Assembly (NCBI RefSeq): GCF_008831285.2
Contig: NC_045139.1
Coordinates: 20,690,412-20,754,411 of the forward strand
Origin: Nymphaea colorata
Taxonomy: Eukaryota; Streptophyta; Magnoliopsida; Nymphaeales; Nymphaeaceae
DNA length: 64,000 nucleotides
Direction of reading: 5' to 3'
A model generated the notes under the pieces. The model worked only from the letters and a program-made list of their open reading frames with translations. It searched no databases and was not told the DNA's origin. Positions 53,791 through 64,000 of the stretch are shown one piece after another. A program made the translations under genes and the position numbers. Numbering within the stretch: the stretch's first letter is position 1; every line of letters begins with the position of its first letter.

Positions 53791-56700
53791 ATTGGAACTA
53801 CCGAAACGAATGCTTTTCTGCGAAGTGCACTCTCCCTAAACTTAGAAAACATTTTGTTCCAATACCTTCCCTACTATGATTTCCTTGTCCGGGGACGCTG
53901 CTCACCAGCCGGCACTCTCACTGGTCAATGCAGGGAGGCAAGTTATCTTGCTCTGGCACTGCTCATCAGTTGCAGGAGATGGACTCGTCCATAGTTCTCC
54001 ACTTTTTGAGTTATTTGTCTGCTCGACCATCTCCTTTTCAATATTCCTGAAGCCATACACCACTTTCCTTTAACCTAAATAAATCCACCAAATATTCAAC
54101 TGATAATAAACGGTTGGTTAAAGGGAACTGTTAAATTTCACACTGAAAAACGATCTCAGGTTCATTTGTAACGATGATCTTGTTCAATAATTGAACAAAA
54201 ATAATTTACATGGTCTTAGAAATTAATTGCAGAAATATAAATTAGCTAACACAGCATGCATATTCTCATAAACCTACAGCTAACTGCATGGATGACATAT
54301 CGATCTAACAATCAACAGAAAATTTTGAAAATATGTCTTTTGAATGCATGCACATATATGACCTCACCACTACATAGAACTCAAAGATCTGAGAATTAAT
54401 GTTATGATGTGCACATCAAGAAGACAAGTTTTTGAGTATGAAGATCACATCTCTGCCCTTATTCAGTTTCGCTGGGAAAAAAACATTTAGTTTCACTGGG
54501 AAAAAACGAGTATTTTCGTACATGAAGGACTATATATTGTGACTGGGAAAATGATTGCTATGTTACAACTACTATGGAAAAACCTTTAATTAGTATGACT
54601 CCCGACAGACAACCAACAACCTCGTTGGTGGAGTTGCTTGTGTTATTGTGGTTATGCATTCTTTACCATGAAATATGTATATTGGTATGCCTTAATTTAC
54701 AATCGAAGTTATATCCATAAAATTCTATATGAATTGCTTTCTCTCTAAAGAAAAAGGGGATACCCTGAATTGGTCCCGGACTCCATAACAGCTTTAGGAC
54801 ACACGTGGGAAGCGATAGATCCGTCAATTAGAGGATTGCACATCAAATGTTTACAATCCAGAGGAGTAGCATTCACAGGAATCAAACTGACACAGACATT
54901 CACTGGTCTGTCAGTTCGACCAGCTACGTTATACCCTTGGCGCTTTCTATCTAAAGATAGAAACTTTTAAATCTATTTCAAAAGTTTGGTTTATTGTTTG
55001 ATTGGGTAAAATTCCAATTGAGCAGTTTCATTGTATATTAATTGGTTTCTCTCGAAAGTGAAAAAAAAAATTGAAGCGAGTTCGAAAAATTGGTCTTATT
55101 TGGCTTGGCAAATTTCTTCTATTCAGCGTTTTTATTAATGTAAAATTTGGTCTGGAAACTAGCAAAGCTCAATAATTGATACTGTATACGTTTTGGAACT
55201 ATCGATCCTGTATGAGAATCATAGCTTAATTTCTTCCTGAAACGCAGATTTGTACTTAGGATATTCAGCTTGCTGGACGATCAGAGTTGAGTTACTGAGA
55301 ATCTTGGCGGGCATCGGTGGCTATTGAATTGGCAATTTTCTCGCAAAAGTTGAGGCACAGACAACAGCAGCTTCCACGAAGAAATTATTCATTTGCAGAA
55401 AGCATCCAAAAAATGCACATGTACATTGGAGATAAGAGTACTCAGTTTCGCTGTGGGAGAAGAAATCCAATGAGCCGTGAAATTAAGGGCCACAAAGATC
55501 CCATCGCCTAGAACACGTCGTGGACTGTCCATTATCTTCTCAGTCCTATTTGCTCTGCTTATGTGGGCCCCACTTTGTTCTTCTTATCCCTGATTTACGG
55601 AAATTCAGGGTGGATTGGGGAAGGATGGAGCATGGGCGGTCAGTGAGATGACACTAATTAATGTTGTGTTTATTTCACAGCGGTTCTCAAGTCAGCAGTG
55701 ATCTAAATTCTGGTTGATTTAATGTCGAAATCCGCCTTATAATATATACCTTTTAATGCAACTTTGAATCTGAAATATGAGGCTATCAAACGCTACCTAA
55801 ATGCAATTAGTAGATCCAACTTTGCTTCTTGTGATGAAAAAACTTATCGGTTATGTTTACAATTTTGAAAGAAATCAATCCATCCATCTCATTGAGGGCC
55901 GAAGCTAGAACTTTTGCTTTCAAGGGGCTGGACAGCCACGGAACCGATTGTTAGAGGGGTCAATGTATTTTTTGAAAGTTCTTCAAATGGCCGAAATTCA
56001 AATATCTGAAAATATGAAGTTATAAATTTGAATTTTCAAAATTTGAAAAAAAAAAAAGAGCATGACCGCTGCCAGCCCCCTGTCTTTTCTCGTCCATTAT
56101 GTTTGCACTTATGAAGAGAAATCTGCCATTTAATTTGTTGCTGTAGCAATGGTAATTAGCAGCTCCCCATAGTCCTCCACTTAGCATGTATATGAGATTT
56201 GGCCCTTTGAGATGTCTGCCTATTAACTTTATTCATGTCTTTCTGTCGTAAAGATGCTCGTGTACGAAGGTCGACAAATTTTACCTAAAGGATGGATTTG
56301 TTAATTTTCCACAAATTAGGGATAGATTTGACCTGAAAGGACCTTAGGCAAAATAGCTAGTATCTGACTTGTTGCAGCAAGGGTCAACGTTACCCTTGCT
56401 AACGGTAAAGTGCTTAAGAATATCATTACCCTCGTAAACAACTTCCCAAGTTCGTATCAAAATGCTTACAATTCTTTTCAATATATAATTTTCTATATTG
56501 CCTTGTATCGCTGAATTCTGCTCAAGAAACAAATTTACAGTCTTGGGATCTGTGATATTTATGAGAATCTCTCCATATCAGAAGAAAGATGTGGCAAGGA
56601 AAAGCATCAAGTTTGAGAGGAACACAATTTCAATGTCCACTAGAAGCCAATTCATATTCACTTTGACATGTCTGGTCAAAGATAGACATGTTGGCATTGG

Positions 56701-57204
56701 AACATCCAGCTAGCTCGTAGCAAACCTCATCCTTTTCATGATTGATTTCAAGCAGTCCCAAGATAGTGATGTTTGGGACTTTTAAATGCTCAATTGGAAC
56801 CAAAGGAGGAGAATTATTTACTGAGATTTCAAGCCATGGTAGGCTTTGGATGAAGGCATAGCCTCACCTAGTGAAATAGTCAAGACCATCCACTGCCATT
56901 CTCCTCCATGCATCAGAATGGGACTCTCAGTAAAGCTTTCTTCGCAAAGCCCATTTTTCAGAACCTAATTGCTAGACACTCTTCATTACTGGTAACACCA
57001 TATTTAATTTAAAAAGCCTTCGATCTCCAAGTCGATCTCCTAAAAGTCCCTACATAGTGCCGTGGCGGGTTTGTTCGGGCTTTTTTGTCATTTCTAAAAA
57101 GTGATTTTTTCATCTTCCCGTCTTTTGCCTCTAAGGGCTTAATCTCGATGGTATTTTGGACTCTTTGGAAATCAAGCATTTTAGTTCATTGTTTGGCCCC
57201 TAGC
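53791..57204. other. No gene recognised
   Basis: AT-rich. Short frames (for example 54770-54970 and 55317-55511) have no domain that I know. 55895-56080 has GGCCGAAGCTAGAACTTTTG and AGGGGCTGGACAGCC, which resemble the ends of the DUF4371 hAT group and may be a small remnant. On the minus strand 56340-56950 has open stretches such as LEISVNNSPPLVPIEHLKVP without a frame long enough to call. Confidence 0.5.
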
Positions 57205-57212
57205 ATTGAATA

Positions 57213-57516
57213 TAAGGATGCACAATGAGTCAAGCTAACTTGAGGTCACCCATGTGCGAGCTCAAGCTTGAGTTAAAAACTCTAATCAAACACAAGTCAA
57301 GTTCGAGTTACACAAGTGCGAGTCATTTAAACTCGACTGATCTGTAAGTTTTTAATAAATTTTAACACTCTTTTTGCAGTTTTCATTTTCATTTAAATAT
57401 ATATATATATATATATATATATGAATCAAGTGAGATGTGCTGAAAGGAGTTGAGTTCGAGCTAGACTCAGTTTACCAAGTCGAAGTCGAGCTCAACTCAC
57501 TAGCTGTACATTCCTA
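57213..57516. mobile_element. 304-bp hAT-type miniature element
   Basis: The ends are TAAGGATGCACA and TGTACATTCCTA (inverse TAGGAATGTACA). The flanks ATTGAATA (57205-57212) and ATTGAATC (57517-57524) form an 8-bp duplication with one mismatch. Subterminal words AAGTCAAGTTCGAG and GTCGAAGTCGAGCTCAAC match those of the 2.9 kb hAT element. An (AT)n tract is at 57397-57422. It codes for nothing. Confidence 0.8.
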
Positions 57517-57952
57517 ATTGAATCTGCCTCCTATTTAATTGGGTAATTCAAAATATATTTTCCTCAAAACCAGTATCTGGCAACACGCAAAGGCGCAAGA
57601 GAACTCTTGCAGTCGGAATGCAAGGTGGAGAATCATGTACTCTGGCCGACTACCGATGGCTCATCCCAAGCTTGGGTGCACCAACTGTGCAAATTGTCAG
57701 TTCAAAAGGCAGGAAAGCGAGACGTAGTCTAGGAAGGTGCTACATGTCATGCAAACGGAATTCGCTCTCCCATGCATATCTTCCAAAACATGGTACCAAC
57801 TGGCTGACTTGGTTGGCAACCCTAGTTTCAATCTTTGGGTGAGCGGTGGCGATTTTGAGTGAAGGTCAAACACCCCCACCACCTGAGACTCTCCCTTTTT
57901 TTTTTCTCATCTCCTCACGATCCAGGGCTGCTTTATGATGTCTTGGTGTGGC

Positions 57953-58026
57953 ACCCACGCTATGTTTCAACTGACACACCCACGCTATGTTTTAACTGAC
58001 ACACCCACGCTATGTTTCAACTTACA
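57953..58026. repeat. 25-bp tandem repeat, three copies
   Basis: ACCCACGCTATGTTT(C/T)AACTGACAC starts at 57953, 57978 and 58003. Copies 1 and 3 have C where copy 2 has T. Confidence 0.92.
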
Positions 58027-58780
58027 TATAGGTGTTTTCCCTTTTACTTACATCAACAAGGATAGGGTTGACTACCAACCTCCACCTCAACTAATTGCAC
58101 CAATCCTTTTATCAACCTAGTTTCAATGTTATTGCATGCAAAGGTTGGGAATGCATAGCCATAATTTAGTCTGATAGAGACGCTGTGGATCCACCCACCC
58201 TCCTATTCAATGGCCCAACTGAATGCGACCACCCATGACTTAAGCCAGATTAGACCGTCAAGTCTTGCATATATTCTTAAGTATGCACACTGCATTAAGA
58301 CCGGTAACATCTCATTAATTGAATCCCTTAAAGATGTCATTTTTCAATCGCCTTTGTTGACTTCCAATGTTTTCTTCATTTTCTTTTCAAAAATGGTAAT
58401 CAGAATAATTCAATGTAGCAAATATATATTTGACAAAATGAGGGACAAGCCGAGGTCACAAATCAATCACCAGCGCAACTTGCTCACGTATATACGATTT
58501 TCTTTTATAAAAGTCTTTTAGGAAGGCAAGGGCATTCCAGCCACTAATAAAGACATACAATTCCACTTTTCAAATGCTGCACAAAGATGAAGTCCACATT
58601 TAAATCAAGTTACATACGAAATATGGACATCATAGCTGTAAAATGAATAGTGTGTCCATAAATCTGAATTAGATCTGATATATGTCAACCGCGCGCTTCA
58701 GAAAAATAGGACGTACTCAATTAAGAAACTGAATCGGATTCATGAGATTGAAGAAATGATATCTGATCTGATGGGATTCA

Positions 58781-58792
58781 GATATATATATG

Positions 58793-58846
<54 letters not shown>
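58781..58846. repeat. (AT)n microsatellite
   Basis: About 65 bp of AT/TA dinucleotides with two GTATATAC interruptions. Confidence 0.95.
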
Positions 58847-58847
<1 letters not shown>

Positions 58848-59179
58848 CTTTAAATAAATATCTTATAACTAACGTCCGCTATTTTGAAAGTTGTATCTTA
58901 ACTTATTGCCATGGGGTTGGGATTCGGTAAAAAAAAAAAAATCATATTCCGATTGTTACGTTAATATAAATTCAGTTTCAGATAGGGTTTGGATATGATA
59001 TAACTTTTTTTTTTCCGTTCATATTTGAATCTAAATACATCAACATCTGAAAAAGTAGATATGATAAATAGTATGTCGGATCCAAATCTGATATATTAAC
59101 ATGTGACCAGTAAAACAAATGTATCAATGTGAAGAGAATCTCAAATTAGCTTACCCCAAAATCTACCTACTGTTAGCCA

Positions 59180-59451
59180 ATATCTCCAAAGGGACGTCAT
59201 GGGTCTTGGTCAACAACCCTGCCCACTCTCCACTGCCAGCCAGCCGCTAACGTTAGTGCCGCAAACTTAGAATGGAAGTCATGAACTTGGCTTGGTGGCG
59301 TTGAATCTGAAACCTGGAGGCGACTGCTGGAGATATGAAAGAAAGCGGCGGGAAAACATTCGACTGTCGTGCCATTGCCGTCGATCTAAGTTACATTCTG
59401 AATCTTGGCCTCTCCTAATCCTAACGATTTTGGCTTTCAGGTATGTTTCTT
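59180..59451 (+). other. GC-richer patch with a good splice donor, possible exon
   Basis: The patch stands out from its AT-rich surroundings. It ends in GGCTTTCAG followed by GTATGTTTCT, a consensus-like plant 5' splice site at about 59441. A frame without ATG is open through the patch, and a short ATG frame near 59275 closes quickly. No domain is visible, so this is at best the first exon of an unknown gene or a captured fragment. Confidence 0.25.
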
Positions 59452-62400
59452 TAATCATACGTATTCGCTACTGATTGCTCAAATAAAAATAAATATGCCG
59501 TGTTGTGATATATATTAAAAGCAACGCACTGGAAAGACAACACCTTAAGAAATGATAAAAATACGTTTGATCAAAAAGAAATAAAAAGTGGCGCATTTGT
59601 GTCGGAGGCATCTCAACTATGTACACACACATAAAAAGTGGTTGTTGTCACGCTCTAGTTTGTTATTCATTTAGATTGTAAACAATTGACTAGTAGTTTA
59701 ATAAAGAGCAGTTTCCTTACATAAAAAGCATCTCTAATAACAATAATTCTGTGTATAAAGTTCAATCCTATCGTGATTTTTATCTTTTCATGTTTAGAAA
59801 TAATTAAAAAGATTGAAAACAAAAAGTCCATTTCCCATGCAAACGTGTCGGGGAAACAAAAAAAAAAAAAAAACCATTTGTGAATAGACAATAATGGAAC
59901 TCTAGAACTTTGTTTTCATTTTTTTTTTTTTCTCCAGGAAGAAGATAAAGAAGCTACTTAAGAAGTTACAAAGTCACATATTAGGGTTTCAGAGATTGAC
60001 ATATTGGTTAATTATATAGGTGGCCTGATATCTTTAGAAATAAAAAGATCTACGTCTTTTGGAAAGAAGGCAAGCTTGGACGTTCTTTGTGTCTCTAAGG
60101 CATTCCTTTTTTTTTTCTTTGGTTTAATATTCTTCTCACCAAAGTTACACAAAAGACAAAAACAATTGACTAGTAGGTTAGCGATTGACTGACCAACGAA
60201 GTCACACTGGCATGTATGATCTTCCCAAGCAAATGTGTCGGTACGCGGGCAGGGGGGAGGGCAGGGGCCTTGCCCTTTCTCACCCTCAAATTTTAAAAAA
60301 ATAAAAACAAAAAATGTATATAAATTATTAAAAAATAGTTTAACTTACATAAAAATTTGAAAAATTTATTTTGGTAAATATAACTTGGCCATGCAATGAA
60401 AAATTCATGGTTTCACCCCAGCACGTGGGTATGGCGATAGAGATATGTAGACACACCTAGATACAAGTATATTTTAAAACTTAAAATTTATATTTCCAAA
60501 CTTAATTTTTACTTTATTTTTCATTTTTCCCCTTTTTATTTTCCTTCCACCTAGATTTTATATATTCCTCTCATTTTTCATTAATTTTGAGAATTTTCAT
60601 GAATTATTATATATACAATGTATTTATTTACATGTACACTCTGTAATAATACCCCATATCCAAGTTTTCTAAAATGGCTCTACACGTACCAAACCCATGC
60701 TCAGCTAACTTAGCTGCCGACTGAAACAAGGTAAAACAGAAGTACGGTTATGGAGCCATAGAATTCGCCATATCTATAGCTGCAGCGATATTAACATGTA
60801 CAGCGACTATCTTCACATCATATTAAGAAGAAAAATAAATAACAAAGCGGCGACCCATTGGGTCAATAATATGGACTAACCATAATGTTGAAATCAGCTC
60901 ATAAATTAAGCATCGTAATGGGCTCATATATTAAAATTAAAATAGTAGATTTTAAACTGACCCTCGTATATAGTAATAAAATAACAAGAAATACAATATT
61001 TGACTTTTTACTCAATTTATGTAGGCTAAAATGTGTGTGGATGCGTATGATCGATTGACATGTCGAGTATCAATTGGGTTTCTAATAATTGGAAATGACA
61101 ACTGAGGCCAAAGCTGCCTGCTTTCCCCCATGCATTGCAGGCTTCGATGAAGCATACACTTGAAGATTTTTTTAGCCCTCTGGTGTCAAAATTAAAATAA
61201 ATGTTGCGTGCCTCGGTCTTCCAGATAAGCCCAAACTTTTGGGAATTGAGTGAAAGGGAAAATGGTTTCAGCACTGATCGGGTGAAAGGAAACATGTTGA
61301 TAATTATATGCATGGCAAAAACAAAAGGTAGCTGTTAATTGATAATAAGCTGTCCACCTTCCTTCCCAGAGAGCAAATATATATATATATATATATATAT
61401 AAATATTTGTCGGCCACACTTTAATATGATGCCGGGGAATATGTCAGCCCATAAATTGCTATTATTGTCGTCCCTTTTTACTGCATAACATTTTTCTTTT
61501 TTTTTTTTATAATGAAGCACTTTGGGTGCCAACTCAATTCTTTAAGGAATGTGGAACCAATTGCCTGTATTACACCAATTTTTAATTCCAACTGATGATG
61601 AGAGCGCATTGCCATTGTGCCTTGTGCGCCAAGTTATTAATGGCGTTCAATGTTGGAGTATATAATAACATTCTAATATTGTTCTTTAGAGCAACACATG
61701 GGATAAACAAACAGCAATATTATATTGGCAGTTCATAAAAAAGATCCGCATAAGTTGGTCGAGATAAAAGGATATGACGTGGTGAAAAAACCAAGACAAG
61801 GGAATTTTTTATAAGGTGTACATATATATTGCGGTATATATTTTACCATTAATTTTGAATCATGCTTTTGGCTGCCTCCCTCTTTCTTTCCATTTTTTAC
61901 TTTGTTTTGTAATACAAAAGCTGGCAAATTAAGATTTCTTTTCTGTCTTTCTGATGGATGTGCAGAAGTTTGAAATAGCGTCTTATTTGAACTGATCCTC
62001 GGTATAAAAACCCTGGGACATATACGTTGCAGAAAAGAGTTCTTGCTGCCGAAGCGTGTAACTTTTGACCTCTTTCAACTTAAGACAGTGGCAGGGTCAC
62101 GTGGAGTTGTTTATTCCAGCTAACAAATTCAGTTTAATATTTTATGATAATATTTTGATATATTTGATTGTTATAAATATAAGTGATCCAAACAAATTAA
62201 AAGATAATTTTTTTTGGCTCCGCTAGTGACTTAAGAGGACATTGTGTGGAGCCCCCACTCATTTTTCCTAGTTCTACTTAATGGCAACTGCAACCTTATT
62301 AAAGAAAAATTACCATGAAAAGGAACAAAATATTTTTGCAGGAAGCTTACGGTGATTAAGTGTAGAAGAAAGCAAAAAAAAAAAAATCACTTATTTGGGA

Positions 62401-64000
62401 AGATGAAAGAGCAAAAGAGCATTTTTTTCAATTAATTGAAACTTGATAGTTAGCCCTAAGCAATATGATGTGGATAGTTAACAGTAAGGAAGGAAAAGCT
62501 AAAGCGACATAACTAAAGACTGGTAAAATCAAGCAAACTAGAATATTGGACCAAAATGTATATATATACACACACGTGGACGTGCCTGCAAAAGATTCAC
62601 GTATAGCAATAAACCCAAAAAATAAAATGGAAAAGAGTTGAACTCAAATGCACAAAAAGCCACCTAACCCTAATAAACAACAAACAAGCCTATTTTTTTT
62701 TTTTGTATGAACATGAGTCATGTTATCAAAAAGCGGCATCAACTTCCCCAAAGTGGGGGTTGTTGCATGCAACAGTTTGTTTAATTTGGGTGGGAGATGG
62801 TAGGCAACTATTTTTCATCTCAAGTGTTAGGGGTGTTAACTTTATGTGCTGCAAAAGGGGATCATCGATCCATCCATAAGTTGAAGTGTCGAAGTGTCGC
62901 CGAGGCAGCACTTTAAAACACTAAAAACATGCTATCTATCTTAAAAAGACAAGACATTGAAAAGGAGTTAATAAATGTCAATAGTTACCAGCAGCTGGGT
63001 TTTGAGATATTTTATTAGGTGCTATTTATTTTTTAAATAAAAAATCTAAAGAAATTATCTTATTCAATTACAAATTTGTCATGGCCCAACTCTTTGTGTC
63101 GGTGATCTACAAAAGGCAAGAACGTCATTGGGAACACGACAACCACGGTACACAACGGAAATGTACGTATGTGTATAAAGAGATAAAGGGAGTGCAGTAA
63201 AAAGGAAATGTTGGATGCATAAAAGAAAGACATAGGATGGAGCATCCCACAGGAGCCATCTATCTAGTGAATGGCCTTCGATCTACAATGAGGTGTCAAA
63301 GGTGGGAGGGGGGCCTCATGTCCCCACGATGGGAAACACATTTGACAAGCATTGCAAGCACCAACACACACAAGCATTGCAAGCACCAACAAACACATTT
63401 GATGGCACAACAGACATGACAAAGGTTGGTAAGTTGTCAATCTTCATTTTGAAATTTTTAACATCTTATTACTGTAAATGAAAGGGATGAAGGAACACAA
63501 ATATACAAGTTGAAGCATAGTGAAGATATAGTATCAAAAACAGATATGTTATTTTGGAGGTATAAGGGAATAGTCGGGTCTTTGGCTCTTTTGTTTGAAA
63601 TACTTTTTCTCACCCAACATTCTCTACAGAAAATTACTAGACAACCCAATTCAAATGTAGCACTTACTTTTTTTTGCCAACCAAGGAAGAACGAGCTGTT
63701 CTTTAATTAATTTCCTTCCATAGACGACAAGAGGCTAGTTCTACCTTATTTTCTTATCGATCTGTAGTCGGTGAAATAAAAAAAAAAAAAAGAGGTTATG
63801 GTGTTGGTTTACCATTTCTGCGGAGGCAAATGCGTTCTTTCTTGAGAAATTTTATATTTAGGGTTGCATTTTCCATCGTCTTAGCCCTCTACAATAATAG
63901 CTGGATTATCCGTAATATGAGAATGTCTTAACTCGTGGACATGACACAATCAAATACTATGTATATAGCATTTTGGGGATTGTTGATCCCCCTTGCTAGC
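59452..64000. other. AT-rich sequence without recognised genes
   Basis: It contains (AT)n at 61376-61401, numerous homopolymer tracts, and a hAT-like remnant at about 60244-60425 (GGGCAGGGGCCTTGCCC at the left and TTTCACCCCAGCACGTGGG at the right). A TATA-like GGTATAAAAACC occurs near 62004 and a GGCTCCGCTAGTG word near 62216. None is supported by a coding frame. Confidence 0.5.
63346..63397. repeat. Two-copy tandem repeat of CAAGCATTGCAAGCACCAAC
   Basis: The two copies follow each other with one ACACA spacer, and AACACA is repeated after the second copy. Confidence 0.85.

Larger units (their letters stand above)
57517..59160. other. No gene recognised; short repeats listed separately
   Basis: Frames at 57539-57842 and 58210-58521 have no known domain. 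A 25-bp triple repeat and a long AT microsatellite lie here. Confidence 0.5.

Noticed and set aside
58781-58846. Regulatory palindrome
   Set aside because: It is a simple AT microsatellite with replication-slippage structure.

Overview
The window is repeat-dominated nuclear DNA of a flowering plant. The evidence is the content itself: a Ty3/gypsy element of the Tat type with a second, archaeal-type RNase H, a plant mobile domain (PMD), an En/Spm (CACTA) transposon with TNP2, DUF4216 and Ptta-type domains, hAT elements, several Ty1/copia relics and a plant LINE. The species cannot be told from the sequence. I recognise no intact host gene. Almost everything supportable is a transposable element or a fragment carried by one.

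Layout. Bases 25-15683 are one nearly complete LTR retrotransposon in minus orientation, with 3.3 kb LTRs (25-3323 and 12374-15683) and a perfect 5-bp target duplication GGAGT (20-24 and 15684-15688). Read on the minus strand the order is: 5' LTR, primer-binding-site candidate, structured leader, PMD open reading frame (frameshifted), gag, zinc knuckle/protease/G-patch, reverse transcriptase with a degenerate RNase H, archaeal-type RNase H plus integrase, a tandem hairpin array, 3' LTR. A stop codon in gag, a stop codon in pol and one frameshift in the PMD frame break it. It sits inside the gag of an older Ty3/gypsy element whose relic continues at 15689-16520. Then follow a minisatellite (16.9-17.3 kb), a decayed hAT-type DUF4371 transposase (about 18.1-21.2 kb), a poorly defined stretch with orphan CACTA-like subterminal repeats (24.65-25.1 kb), and a decayed Ty1/copia element with 182-bp LTRs (27437-32064).

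Bases 33509-47230 form a four-level nest. A copia LTR is interrupted by an 11.6 kb CACTA transposon (about 33729-45297). The CACTA element is interrupted by a 2.9 kb hAT element (39677-42595, 8-bp duplication AGTGGTTG). The hAT element carries exon and intron pieces of a host HBS1-like translational GTPase gene. A second copia relic on the minus strand (about 47230-51480) and a LINE relic on the plus strand (about 51490-53790) follow.

Bases 53.8-64 kb are AT-rich with microsatellites, short tandem repeats and a 304-bp hAT-type miniature element (57213-57516) that shares its CGAGCTCGAG-rich subterminal motif with the 2.9 kb hAT. I see no convincing host gene there. One possible exon with a good splice donor lies at about 59.2-59.45 kb.

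Points most worth following: the PMD frame inside a Tat-like retrotransposon, the strongly structured repeats in that element (foldback triplet in each LTR, 43-bp hairpin array after integrase, leader hairpins), and the HBS1 gene capture by a hAT element.
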